Shown: piece after piece, positions 1 to 6,693 of the stretch
Layout: every line of letters starts with the position of its first letter
Numbering within the stretch: the first letter of the stretch is position 1
Assembly: GCA_946480685.1 (NCBI GenBank)
Contig: CAMLLI010000211.1
Span: 1 to 7,102 of the forward strand
Reading direction: 5' to 3'
DNA: 7,102 nucleotides
Source of the DNA: an uncultured Flammeovirgaceae bacterium
GTDB lineage: Bacteria; Bacteroidota; Bacteroidia; Cytophagales; Cyclobacteriaceae
The notes under the pieces: model-generated
The model's database searches: none
Seen by the model: only the letters and a program-made list of their open reading frames with translations
What the model was told of the DNA's origin: nothing
Position numbers and translations under genes: made by a program

Positions 1-2
1 TA

Positions 3-56
3 ACCGATAACGACTACGGGTATTCCCGGATAAATATTAACTTTCGGTATCTGTAA
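3..56 (+). CDS. possible 3' end of an unidentified upstream gene (partial)
   Basis: One forward frame is open from the left edge to a TAA at 54-56, giving 17 residues that end in GYSRININFRYL. The other two forward frames hit stops within the first ten bases. Alternating polar and hydrophobic residues with aromatics near the end resemble the last strand of an outer-membrane beta-barrel, but this is far too short to assign. The stop lies 22 bases before the next start, which would suit an operon arrangement. It may equally be chance openness in non-coding DNA. Confidence 0.28.
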   Translation, partial: TDNDYGYSRININFRYL

Positions 57-78
57 GCCTGTAGACTGTGGATTTATC

Positions 79-1050
79 ATGAAAGAATTTAAGATTGCCG
101 GTCACACCATACTTCCCGGAGAGTTTAAAGAAATCGATATCAACATTGCGCGGCTCCCTTCGCATACCATCATTGATACTCCTATTTATGTTTCCCGCGG
201 ACTCGAAGATGGTCCGGTGCTGGCATTGATTGCCGGTATGCACGGTGACGAGATCAACGGCATGGAGATCGTGCGCAGAATTCTCGATGGCGGTATGCAT
301 CAGCCGAAGCGCGGTACCGTTATCTGTATGCCCATCATCAACATGTACGGCTTCCTCAACTATTCGCGCGATGTACCCGATGGTAAAGATATAAATCGCT
401 CGTTCCCTGGTTCGCGCAACGGTTCACTGGCCAGTCGCGTAGCATACCACCTCATGCACGATGTTATACCCTATATCGATTATGGCATCGACTTCCATAC
501 CGGTGGGGCTATGCGCGCAAACTATCCGCAGGTGCGTGCATTGCTAACGGACGAAAAAAACATCGAACTGGCCCAGGCCTTTCATGCTCCGTTTACCCTT
601 AACTCTCCGTTTCGTCCTAATTCGCTGCGCAAGGAGGCTTCCAGGCGCGGTAAATATATAATTGTATACGAAGGTGGCGAATCACTGCGCTTCGATCAGA
701 ATGCAATCAAAGAAGGCATAGCCGGTACGTTGCGACTCATGAAACATTTGAACATGATCGATGAAGCGCCTCACCCGGACGTGGAAAACAAAATGATCTG
801 GAGCACCACGTGGATACGCGCCAAGAGCGCAGGTCTCTTTCAAACCAATGTATACTGCGGCCAGCTGGTACAGAAAGATGAATGGGTGGGTACGATAACA
901 GATCCTTTCGGAGAATTTAAAGAAAAGGTAATTACTCCGGTAACCGGTTATGTTGTAGGTTTGAATAACATTCCGGTGATCAACGCAGGCGATGCCCTCA
1001 TGCACATCGGTATGGATAACATGTGCAGGCTGGATAACTTCGGAGAGTAG
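79..1050 (+). CDS. succinylglutamate desuccinylase/aspartoacylase family zinc hydrolase
   Basis: This 323-residue cytoplasmic protein belongs to the AstE/AspA branch of the M14 metallo-carboxypeptidase fold (COG3608 type). Members hydrolyse an amide bond between an acyl group or amino acid and a carboxylated partner using one Zn2+. The sequence shows the first zinc-binding motif GMHGDE (H55, E58), the substrate-carboxylate motif DINRSFPG (N106, R107), the third zinc ligand in DFHTGG (H140), and a catalytic-glutamate region YEGGES (E198 most likely). The segment after about residue 240 forms the small beta-rich C-terminal domain usual in this group. Length and start fit the family: the ATG gives MKEFKIAG directly before the typical N-terminal strand. 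No Shine-Dalgarno is visible. It overlaps the following DedA gene by one base, so the two are probably one operon. The physiological substrate cannot be told from sequence. In Bacteroidota such genes often sit near rimK-like ligases, and none is visible here. Family assignment is secure; the specific reaction is not. Confidence 0.93.
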   Translation: MKEFKIAGHTILPGEFKEIDINIARLPSHTIIDTPIYVSRGLEDGPVLALIAGMHGDEINGMEIVRRILDGGMHQPKRGTVICMPIINMYGFLNYSRDVPDGKDINRSFPGSRNGSLASRVAYHLMHDVIPYIDYGIDFHTGGAMRANYPQVRALLTDEKNIELAQAFHAPFTLNSPFRPNSLRKEASRRGKYIIVYEGGESLRFDQNAIKEGIAGTLRLMKHLNMIDEAPHPDVENKMIWSTTWIRAKSAGLFQTNVYCGQLVQKDEWVGTITDPFGEFKEKVITPVTGYVVGLNNIPVINAGDALMHIGMDNMCRLDNFGE

Positions 1051-1625
1051 TGGAAAAATTTCTGGATGAATATGGATATATAGCGTTGATGATCGGCACC
1101 TTCTTCGAAGGTGAAACGGCTATACTGGTGGCATCATCATTAATTCATCGCGGACTGTTTGAAGGTCCGTATACGGTGCTGTTCGGTTTTACCGGATCGT
1201 TCATCAGCGACTGGCTATATTATTTCATCGGCAGACTTAACGGAAAATATTTCATTGAACATCGCCCCAAGCTCAAAGCAAAATTTCAACCGGTAGTACA
1301 TTTCTTTCTCCATCACAAACTGCAGATACTTTTTACCTATCGTTTTCTCTACGGCTTCCGCATCATTATTCCACTCATCATTGGTATGAGCAACATCAGG
1401 CCGCTTCAGTTTTTAATATATAGTATCATCAGCGGATTGATCTGGGCTACCAGTGTGAGCACGATCGGGTATTTCATTGGAAGATTTTTAAACCTGAAGA
1501 CAGATGTATACGAAAAAAATATACTCTTCATTGTGCTGGGCTTTGCTGCCCTGGGAGCAGTGATCGGCTTTATCGTAAAACGGGTAACGATGAAAGAGAT
1601 CGATACCGAGGCAAAAGAATCTTAA
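1050..1625 (+). CDS. DedA family (SNARE-associated) inner-membrane protein
   Basis: This 191-residue polytopic membrane protein is of the DedA/SNARE_assoc family. Known members include undecaprenyl-phosphate or phospholipid translocases and proteins needed for membrane energetics and envelope integrity. Visible signatures are the early glutamate in GTFFEGE (E20), the re-entrant/transmembrane segment with D54 in SFISDWLYYFIGR, and the conserved YRFLYGFR block (R98, G102, R104) followed by IIPLIIGMSN. Hydrophobic spans lie at about 10-32, 42-62, 92-112, 119-146 and 157-176. The start is a GTG at 1050-1052 whose first G is the last base of the upstream TAG (TAGTG). The next in-frame Met (residue 14) would remove conserved N-terminal residues, so GTG is preferred. 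No ribosome-binding site is needed if ribosomes re-initiate from the upstream stop. The stop overlaps the stop of the convergent ppx gene. The transported substrate is unknown. Confidence 0.93.
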   Translation: MEKFLDEYGYIALMIGTFFEGETAILVASSLIHRGLFEGPYTVLFGFTGSFISDWLYYFIGRLNGKYFIEHRPKLKAKFQPVVHFFLHHKLQILFTYRFLYGFRIIIPLIIGMSNIRPLQFLIYSIISGLIWATSVSTIGYFIGRFLNLKTDVYEKNILFIVLGFAALGAVIGFIVKRVTMKEIDTEAKES

Positions 1626-2563
1626 GCCGGTAATTTCATTTCGCTGATCATCGATGCAAATACACCTTCTTTCAACGAATAGGTAGAAACGCGAATGCGT
1701 TTAAAGGCATGGTGCTCCAGCAGGTAGCGGATCAAACAACTTGCCACAACGATCATGTCTACACGCATTTCAATCATGCCGGGCATATTCATCCGCTCCG
1801 CGCGGTTCTTCTGGATAAGCTCCCGGTATATTTCATAAAAGCCCGGTATAGACAACGGTGTCTCAATTTCTTCAGGGCTCTTATGTATATCATGTGTAAT
1901 GCAGAATATATCACTCAGCGTATCAAATGTACCGGAGGAACCAATGAGTACACCGGGTTGGTAGATTTTCAGTGCATCAAAAACAGGAACGAGTACTTCT
2001 TCAAAATATACATTCAGGGCTTCAATCTCGTCTGACGTAATCGGGTCGCTCTTATGAAATTTCTCCAGCAAACGCTGCGCTCCTATCTCCAGGCTCCGTT
2101 TCCAGAAGATCTGATCATTATCACCGATAATAAACTCTACGCTGCCACCGCCTATATCAATGATCAGTGATTTTTCGTGTTCCATGTGCAGGGCAGCTTT
2201 CACGCCCATGTATATATACTCGGCTTCTTTATCTCCCGAGATGATATTTACATCTATATCTGTAAGCTCTTTGATCTTTCGTACAACCTCATCGCCGTTG
2301 CGGGCATTGCGCAGGGCACTGGTACCAAAAGCAAAAACTTTTGTTATACCCGACTGCTCCATGGTGTTTTTAAAACTCTGCATCGCAAGCAATGCGCGGT
2401 GCATTCCCTCTTCCGTAATGATGCCCTGGTTTATACCGCCCATACCAATCTTAACCGCTAACCGGTCACGCGAGATAATATGATATCCCCGTTCGTCTGC
2501 TTCGGCAATAAGCAGGTGGAACGTGTTCGTTCCCATGTCAATTATGGCAATCTTACTATTCAT
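1622..2563 (-). CDS. ppx: Ppx/GppA family phosphatase (exopolyphosphatase type)
   Basis: This 313-residue cytoplasmic enzyme is of the short, single-core Ppx/GppA form in the ASKHA (actin-like ATPase) superfamily. Relatives release phosphate from polyphosphate ends or hydrolyse pppGpp. Visible motifs in order are phosphate-1 AIIDMGTNTFHLLIAE (6-21), FGTSALRNARNG (79-90), SGDKEAEYIYMGV (109-121) with E113 at the usual catalytic-glutamate position, phosphate-2 IIDIGGGSVEFIIG (134-147), SLEIGAQRL (157-165), GSSGTFDTLSDI (208-219) and STYSLKEGV (293-301). The C-terminal HD-like extension of longer E. coli-type PPX proteins is absent, as usual in Bacteroidota. The open frame continues to an ATG at 2647, but those 28 extra residues are unlike the family and contain a good promoter. 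The ATG at 2563 gives MNSKIAIIDMG, the normal N-terminus. Polyphosphate versus pppGpp preference cannot be decided here. Confidence 0.92.
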   Translation of the reverse strand: MNSKIAIIDMGTNTFHLLIAEADERGYHIISRDRLAVKIGMGGINQGIITEEGMHRALLAMQSFKNTMEQSGITKVFAFGTSALRNARNGDEVVRKIKELTDIDVNIISGDKEAEYIYMGVKAALHMEHEKSLIIDIGGGSVEFIIGDNDQIFWKRSLEIGAQRLLEKFHKSDPITSDEIEALNVYFEEVLVPVFDALKIYQPGVLIGSSGTFDTLSDIFCITHDIHKSPEEIETPLSIPGFYEIYRELIQKNRAERMNMPGMIEMRVDMIVVASCLIRYLLEHHAFKRIRVSTYSLKEGVFASMISEMKLPA

Positions 2564-2581
2564 AAGGGGTAGGAAGGGCCG

Positions 2582-2611
2582 TGAAGATACTAATTTATTA
2601 TCCACATTCAA
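2582..2611 (-). promoter_or_regulatory. candidate promoter for ppx
   Basis: On the minus strand a TTG (complement of CAA at 2609-2611) is followed after exactly 19 bases by TATCTTCA (complement of 2582-2589), close to the Bacteroidota -33/-7 consensus TTG...TAnnTTTG. Transcription would begin near 2575, leaving about a dozen bases before the ATG at 2563. The site lies inside the longer open frame that starts at 2647, which argues for the shorter protein. Predicted by eye only. Confidence 0.5.
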
Positions 2612-2653
2612 CCCGGTGAACTGGTAACAAATAACGTAACATTTCACAGCCTG

Positions 2654-2683
2654 TTGCCGGTAGTCTGGCGACTGTTATATTTA
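2654..2683 (+). promoter_or_regulatory. candidate promoter for the acyl-CoA carboxylase gene
   Basis: TTG at 2654-2656 is followed after 19 bases by TATATTTA at 2676-2683, matching TAnnTTTG except at the last base. Transcription would start around 2689, giving a leader of roughly 14 bases before the ATG at 2703. No Shine-Dalgarno is visible in that leader, in keeping with the phylum. It is divergent from, and does not overlap, the ppx promoter candidate. Confidence 0.45.
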
Positions 2684-2702
2684 AGACAAATTCACAATCA
2701 AG

Positions 2703-4274
2703 ATGGCCAAGCGAACAACCAAGGAATCCGCATTACAACAAAAATTTGATGAACTGGAACGCAAGAATCAGGAAGCATTAACCGGTGGTGGTGAGAAACG
2801 GATCGAGCAACAGCATGCCAAAGGAAAACTAACGGCACGCGAACGCATCCACTTACTGCTTGATGAAGGATCGTTTGAAGAACTCGGAAAATTTGTAATG
2901 CACCGAAGCAAAGACTTTGGTCTTGATAAAGAATATTATTTAGGCGATGGTGTAGTAACCGGCTACGGCACGGTGAACGGCCGGCTGGTATATGTCTTCT
3001 CGCAAGACTTCACGGTGTTCGGAGGTTCACTCTCTGAGACACATGCAGAAAAGATCGTGAAGATCATGGACCTCGCCATGAAGAACGGAGCACCCGTAAT
3101 TGGTTTGAACGATTCCGGTGGCGCACGTATACAAGAGGGCGTTGTATCGCTCGGAGGTTATGCTGATATATTTTATCGCAACACGCTGGCGTCCGGAGTT
3201 ATTCCGCAGATCTCTGCCATCATGGGCCCGTGTGCCGGTGGTGCTGTATACTCGCCCGCCATTACAGATTTTATTTTGATGGTGGAGAACACTTCGTTCA
3301 TGTTTGTTACCGGGCCGAACGTAGTGAAAACAGTAACGCATGAAAACGTAACGGCCGAAGAACTCGGTGGCGCACAGACACACAGTTCAAAAAGTGGCGT
3401 TACACATTTTGCATGTGCCAACGAAGTAGAGTGTATTACTTATCTGAAGAGACTGCTCAGCTATATACCACAGAACTGCGAAGACGAAGCACCACGGTTC
3501 CCCTATACGATGGGTAACGAAAAGCGTCCTGCCCTCAATGACATCATTCCCGCTAACCCGAACCAACCGTATGACATGCGCGAAGTCATCAACGGAGTAG
3601 TAGATGACGGAAGCTTCTTTGAAGTACATAAGAACTTTGCCGAAAATATAGTGGTGGGCTTTGCGCGTATAGCAGGCCGCAGTATAGGTATAGTTGGAAA
3701 TCAACCTGCATCCCTGGCGGGTGTACTCGACATCAATTCAAGTGTAAAGGGTGCGCGCTTCGTGCGATTCTGCGATTGCTTTAATATACCGTTGCTTGTG
3801 TTTGAAGATGTGCCGGGATTTTTACCGGGCACCGACCAGGAGTGGCACGGCATCATTACCAACGGAGCAAAATTACTCTTTGCATTTTCAGAAGCCACCG
3901 TGCCTCGTGTCACAGTTATCACACGCAAAGCATACGGTGGTGCCTATGATGTAATGAACTCCAAACACATTGGGGCAGATTTGAATTACGCATGGCCAAC
4001 GGCTGAAATTGCTGTAATGGGAGCTAAAGGAGCTTCTGAAATAATTTTCAAGAAAGAAATTTCGGAAGCTGCAGATCCGGAAGCTAAACTTGCAGAAAAA
4101 GTTGAAGAGTATACACATAAATTTGCAAACCCGTATCGCGCGGCACACCGCGGCTATATTGATGAAGTAATATACCCGGATGAGACACGTGAGAAACTGA
4201 TTCGTGCATTTTCTATGTTAGAGAATAAAGTTGCCCAGCTTCCAAAGAAAAAGCACGGCAACATTCCGCTCTGA
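2703..4274 (+). CDS. acyl-CoA carboxylase carboxyltransferase (beta) subunit, propionyl-CoA/methylmalonyl-CoA type
   Basis: This 523-residue cytoplasmic protein of the Carboxyl_trans family moves CO2 from carboxybiotin to an acyl-CoA, here most likely propionyl-CoA to give (S)-methylmalonyl-CoA. It carries two crotonase-like halves. The N-terminal half has [19 protein letters not shown] (40-58), [13 protein letters not shown] (135-147) and the oxyanion-hole segment [12 protein letters not shown] (175-186). The C-terminal half has [10 protein letters not shown] (334-343), [14 protein letters not shown] (367-380), the second oxyanion region [11 protein letters not shown] (408-418) and [18 protein letters not shown] (427-444). 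D416 lies in the region where the PccB-type substrate-selecting Asp is reported; that alignment is my inference. Length is typical. No biotin carboxylase or biotin carrier gene is adjacent, so partners must lie elsewhere. Relatives in this size class are variously named pccB, mmdA or accD-like; decarboxylase complexes cannot be excluded. It probably forms its own transcription unit, bounded by a promoter candidate upstream and a hairpin downstream. Confidence 0.95.
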   Translation: MAKRTTKESALQQKFDELERKNQEALTGGGEKRIEQQHAKGKLTARERIHLLLDEGSFEELGKFVMHRSKDFGLDKEYYLGDGVVTGYGTVNGRLVYVFSQDFTVFGGSLSETHAEKIVKIMDLAMKNGAPVIGLNDSGGARIQEGVVSLGGYADIFYRNTLASGVIPQISAIMGPCAGGAVYSPAITDFILMVENTSFMFVTGPNVVKTVTHENVTAEELGGAQTHSSKSGVTHFACANEVECITYLKRLLSYIPQNCEDEAPRFPYTMGNEKRPALNDIIPANPNQPYDMREVINGVVDDGSFFEVHKNFAENIVVGFARIAGRSIGIVGNQPASLAGVLDINSSVKGARFVRFCDCFNIPLLVFEDVPGFLPGTDQEWHGIITNGAKLLFAFSEATVPRVTVITRKAYGGAYDVMNSKHIGADLNYAWPTAEIAVMGAKGASEIIFKKEISEAADPEAKLAEKVEEYTHKFANPYRAAHRGYIDEVIYPDETREKLIRAFSMLENKVAQLPKKKHGNIPL

Positions 4275-4296
4275 TAACGCACCAAGTATATATAGC

Positions 4297-4336
4297 TTCA
4301 GGTTAGAAAGTATTACGCAATACCGTTTAACCTGAA
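4297..4336 (+). other. long hairpin between the carboxylase and asparaginase genes
   Basis: A perfect 9-base inverted repeat, TTCAGGTTA (4297-4305) and TAACCTGAA (4328-4336), extends inward by an A-T and a G-T pair. After a 2x2 mismatch it continues as a second stem GTATT/AATAC (4310-4314 and 4319-4323) closed by a four-base loop. It starts 22 bases after the carboxylase stop and ends 26 bases before the next ATG. The bases after the stem (ACAGAAGA) contain no T-run, so it is not a textbook intrinsic terminator. It may be a U-poor terminator, a 3'-end stabiliser, an attenuator for the asparaginase message or a DNA-level operator. Confidence 0.6.
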
Positions 4337-4362
4337 ACAGAAGAATATTAACCCAAAGGAAA

Positions 4363-5322
4363 ATGACTACCCGTAGAAAATTTATTCAGCTCTCGGCACT
4401 GGGCGCATCACTTTTGCCATTCGGAAAAAGTTTTGCCAAAGGCCGCGAAGGTCAGAAGCCAATCGTGCTTTCTACCTGGAACTTCGGACTTCAGGCCAAT
4501 GTAGAAGCCTGGAAAGTGTTATCGTCTGGAGGAAGAGCGCTGGATGCTGTTGAAGCCGGTGCGCGTGTTCCCGAAGGTGATCCAAAAGAAACATCCGTAG
4601 GACTTGGCGGTTTACCCGATCGCGAAGGAAAAGTTACTCTCGATGCATGTATTATGGATGAACACGGGAACTGCGGATCAGTTGCTTTTCTTGAGCACAT
4701 CGTTCACCCTATATCTGTTGCGCGTAAAGTAATGGAGAAAACACCACACGTAATGCTGGTAGGTGACGGTGCTTTGCAGTTTGCATTGGCCAACGGTTTC
4801 AAAAAAGAAAAACTGCTCACCAAAGAATCTGAGAAAGCCTGGAAAGAATGGTTAAAGAAAAGCGAATATAAACCCGTGGCTAACATCGAGAACCACGACA
4901 CCATTGGCATCATTGCGTTGGATGCACAGGGAAATTTATCAGGCGCGTGTACTACCAGTGGTATGGCCTATAAAATGCGCGGTCGCGTTGGCGACTCTCC
5001 TATCATTGGTGCAGGACTATATGTTGATAATGAAATTGGTGCCGCTACATCTACCGGGGTTGGTGAAGAGGTTATACGCATTGTGGGTTGTCACCTGGTG
5101 GTGGAACTGATGCGCCAGGGAAATTCTCCGGCCGATGCATGTCGCCTAGCCGTTGAGCGCATTCTGAAAAAGAATCCGGAGAAAGCAAAACAGGTTCAGG
5201 TAGGATTTCTTGCCCTGAACAAGAATGGTGAGTATGGAGCATACTGCCTGCAAAAAGGATTTACCTATGCGGTGCACACCAATGGCGGTAATAAACTATA
5301 CGATGGCGTAAGTCATTTCTAA
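4363..5322 (+). CDS. Tat-exported N4-(beta-N-acetylglucosaminyl)-L-asparaginase (glycosylasparaginase), Ntn-hydrolase family T2
   Basis: This 319-residue precursor of the Asparaginase_2 family cleaves the GlcNAc-asparagine bond of N-glycopeptides and self-processes into alpha and beta chains. The N-terminus TTRRKFIQLSALGASLL is a clear twin-arginine signal (R4, R5), with a plausible cleavage after SFA at residue 25, so it should act in the periplasm. The autoproteolytic site is HDT at 178-180: cleavage before T180 would expose the nucleophilic threonine. Residues I recall from the flavobacterial enzyme (W11, T152, R180, D183, T203, G204) all map with one constant offset of 28: W39, T180, R208, D211, T231, G232. 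This supports glycosylasparaginase rather than plant-type isoaspartyl peptidase. GRVGDSPIIGAG and ATSTGVGEE are the signature blocks. A purine-rich AAAGGA lies two bases before the ATG, close for a Shine-Dalgarno. A strong terminator follows. It could feed on host or environmental glycoproteins; that role is inference. Confidence 0.94.
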   Translation: MTTRRKFIQLSALGASLLPFGKSFAKGREGQKPIVLSTWNFGLQANVEAWKVLSSGGRALDAVEAGARVPEGDPKETSVGLGGLPDREGKVTLDACIMDEHGNCGSVAFLEHIVHPISVARKVMEKTPHVMLVGDGALQFALANGFKKEKLLTKESEKAWKEWLKKSEYKPVANIENHDTIGIIALDAQGNLSGACTTSGMAYKMRGRVGDSPIIGAGLYVDNEIGAATSTGVGEEVIRIVGCHLVVELMRQGNSPADACRLAVERILKKNPEKAKQVQVGFLALNKNGEYGAYCLQKGFTYAVHTNGGNKLYDGVSHF

Positions 5323-5368
5323 GAGTGTATACAACGGTTGGGGTACCCGCCCGTTACGCTATAAAAGC

Positions 5369-5404
5369 AGAGAAGCCCGGATTGCTCCGGGCTTTCTCTT
5401 TTTC
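5369..5404 (+). terminator. rho-independent terminator, probably bidirectional
   Basis: Stem AGAGAA + GCCCGGA (5369-5381), loop TTGC (5382-5385), TCCGGGC (5386-5392), a bulged T, and TTCTCT (5394-5399), with a T-tract running to 5403. It lies 46 bases after the asparaginase stop and 26 bases beyond the ahpD stop on the other strand. Read on the minus strand, the stem is followed by GCTTTTAT, a weaker T-tract, so it probably ends both converging transcripts. Confidence 0.88.
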
Positions 5405-5430
5405 TCAACTTATCTATTTGAACAAACTAA

Positions 5431-6024
5431 CTAGTAAACAACTTTAGTCAAGCTTGTAATAACAGCCGCTAAGCGTACGGCTTCGAATACACGTTCTTCT
5501 TTAGCTCCCAGTTCGATCAAGGATGCTTCGTGCGCTTTCACACACATCTCGCAACCATTTACAGCACTCACCGCCAGGCTCACGAGTTCAAAGAACTCTT
5601 TACCGGTAACAGGTCTTGCCATAATATTCATCTTGATACGCGCTGGTATCTCGTTATACTTTTCCTTGTTCAGGAAATGACGGAAACGATAGAACACATT
5701 GTTTGCACTCAGCAACGATGCACAGGCAACGGCTTCGGCAATCTCTTCCGCAGAAGCTCCTTCCTGGCGTGCATTGTCAGAGAAGAACGCGCGGAGAATT
5801 TTGCTGTTGGCATTAACTGCCAGCGCAACTCCCAGCAACGCGATTTCTTTCTTCGACAGATACTCGCTCTCGAAAGAATTCTTGAAGTTGATTTTCAGAT
5901 CAGCCAGGTAGCGCGACTTGCCTTCTTCAAGCAGATCAAGCGCGTGTGTGCTATAGTCTTTCTCTAACTTTAAGAAATCAAGGAACTCTTGCGTGCTTTC
6001 TGAATATGTTGTTGTTGATGCCAT
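5431..6024 (-). CDS. ahpD: AhpD-like alkylhydroperoxidase (carboxymuconolactone decarboxylase family)
   Basis: This 197-residue all-helical cytoplasmic protein carries the AhpD active site NGCEMCVKAH: C158 and C161 form the redox pair, with H165 and E146 at the spacing of the proton-relay His137 and Glu118 of Mycobacterium tuberculosis AhpD. The position of mycobacterial His132 is Met160. Its likely job is to reduce oxidised AhpC, with electrons from lipoyl-bearing dihydrolipoamide proteins, rather than to act alone. The N-terminal half (about 60-115) looks like a second copy of the same helical core in which the cysteine pair is NSKI. The open frame begins at a TTG at 6030, but an ATG at 6024 gives MASTTTYSES and is preferred. 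It lies 7 bases after the ahpC stop, with AGG a short distance upstream, so ahpC and ahpD form an operon with coupled translation. A generic CMD-family peroxidase is the alternative. Confidence 0.88.
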   Translation of the reverse strand: MASTTTYSESTQEFLDFLKLEKDYSTHALDLLEEGKSRYLADLKINFKNSFESEYLSKKEIALLGVALAVNANSKILRAFFSDNARQEGASAEEIAEAVACASLLSANNVFYRFRHFLNKEKYNEIPARIKMNIMARPVTGKEFFELVSLAVSAVNGCEMCVKAHEASLIELGAKEERVFEAVRLAAVITSLTKVVY

Positions 6025-6031
6025 CGTCAAC

Positions 6032-6589
6032 CTACACTTTCAAAGTTTCTTTTCCTTTTTCCCAGTTGCAAGGACACAGCTCATCAGTTTGAAGCGCATC
6101 GAGTACACGAACAACTTCTTTCACGTTACGACCTACGTTCAGGTCATAAACACTTACCCAGCGAATTACGCCTTGTGGATCAACGATGAAAGTAGCGCGG
6201 TAAGCGATCTTCTCGTTAGGCTCCAATATACCAAGCTCTTCAGCAAGTGATTTAGAAGTATCAGCAAGCATCGGGAATTTCAGATCACGAAGATCATCGT
6301 GGTTTTTTCTCCACGCCAAGTGAACGAACTCAGAATCAGTAGAAGCACCGATCAGGTTTGCATTACGATCGCGGAACTCACCGTAGTTTTTGTTGAACTC
6401 AGCAATCTCCGTAGGACATACGAATGTGAAATCTTTTGGCCACCAGAAGATTACAGTCCAGCGACCTTCATCATTTACCAGATCTTCTGAGCTGATATCA
6501 AAAAATTCTTTTCCTTTTTCAAGTGATACAACAGCAGCCTTCTTAAACGCAGGGAATGGCTGACCAACAGAAATAATACCTTTACTCAT
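6032..6589 (-). CDS. ahpC: AhpC peroxiredoxin (AhpD-coupled, mycobacterial-type 2-Cys)
   Basis: This 185-residue cytoplasmic thioredoxin-fold peroxidase reduces H2O2, organic peroxides and peroxynitrite. It shows the peroxidatic motif PKDFTFVCPTE (P51, T55, C58), the active-site arginine in YRATFIVD (R131), and the resolving cysteines in DELCPCNW (C172, C174). Two C-terminal cysteines in a CxC, together with FWWPKDFTFVCPTEIAEF and VGRNVKEVVRVLDALQ, match the M. tuberculosis-type AhpC reduced by AhpD. Enteric AhpC, reduced by AhpF, has a single resolving cysteine. No ahpF is adjacent. Length is typical and the ATG at 6589 gives the standard N-terminus. It is the first gene of an operon with ahpD, divergent from oxyR, which implies peroxide-inducible expression. 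Ile codons here are mainly ATC and ATT, fitting a highly expressed gene. Confidence 0.95.
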   Translation of the reverse strand: MSKGIISVGQPFPAFKKAAVVSLEKGKEFFDISSEDLVNDEGRWTVIFWWPKDFTFVCPTEIAEFNKNYGEFRDRNANLIGASTDSEFVHLAWRKNHDDLRDLKFPMLADTSKSLAEELGILEPNEKIAYRATFIVDPQGVIRWVSVYDLNVGRNVKEVVRVLDALQTDELCPCNWEKGKETLKV

Positions 6590-6623
6590 AGTGATTTTTA
6601 ATATAGTTTGTTTGTGAATGATG

Positions 6624-6631
6624 CAAAAATA
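6624..6631 (-). promoter_or_regulatory. -7 element of the ahpC promoter
   Basis: On the minus strand this reads TATTTTTG, an exact match to the Bacteroidota -7 box TAnnTTTG. Transcription would start near 6617, giving a leader of about 28 bases before the ahpC ATG. No TTG lies at the normal 17-23-base distance (the nearest is 25 bases away, 6657-6659). A weak -33 is what one expects of a promoter that needs an activator such as OxyR. Confidence 0.55.
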
Positions 6632-6635
6632 TATT

Positions 6636-6674
6636 TGTAAATGATATAAATCACATCAATAATACTTATTTACA
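6636..6674. promoter_or_regulatory. inverted repeat, candidate OxyR operator upstream of ahpC
   Basis: TGTAAAT (6636-6642) and ATTTACA (6668-6674) form a perfect 7-base inverted repeat with a 25-base spacer, so the arms lie about three helical turns apart. Inside it, TGAT/ATCA (6642-6645 and 6650-6653) forms a smaller dyad. The whole covers about 39 bases just upstream of the ahpC -7 box, the size and place expected for a tetrameric OxyR-type LysR regulator. The region is very AT-rich, so chance repeats are likely. The binding protein is inferred from context. Confidence 0.4.
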
Positions 6675-6693
6675 TATTATTAATATTTATTAT

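Noticed and set aside
38..45. TAACTTTC as a promoter -7 box for the first gene
   Set aside because: The last base is off consensus and there is no TTG at the proper distance upstream. The gene may be read from a promoter outside the window.
682..1005. 107-codon open frame on the minus strand inside the AstE-like gene
   Set aside because: It lies wholly within a strongly conserved gene on the other strand, and its translation has no domain-like pattern. The frame is open because of codon bias.
1709..2483. Several plus-strand open frames of about 94-108 codons opposite ppx
   Set aside because: They are antisense to a gene whose family motifs run throughout. Their translations are low-complexity and unlike any family I know.
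3027..4148. Minus-strand open frames of 75-118 codons opposite the carboxylase gene
   Set aside because: They are shadows of a highly conserved coding sequence, with Cys- and His-rich, patternless translations.
4293..4300. TAGCTTCA as a -7 box for the asparaginase gene
   Set aside because: No TTG lies about 19 bases upstream, and the site overlaps the base of the hairpin. A start there is possible but unsupported.
5333..5355. AACGG...CCGTT repeat with a GGGTACCC palindrome between the asparaginase stop and the terminator
   Set aside because: Five-base arms around a 13-base loop are expected by chance, and the perfect GGGTACCC cannot form a loop. The strong terminator just downstream explains the region.
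5530..6490. Plus-strand open frames of 63-145 codons opposite ahpD and ahpC, including a 145-codon one
   Set aside because: Both real genes on the minus strand carry intact catalytic motifs, and the opposite frames show no conserved features. The length reflects base composition.
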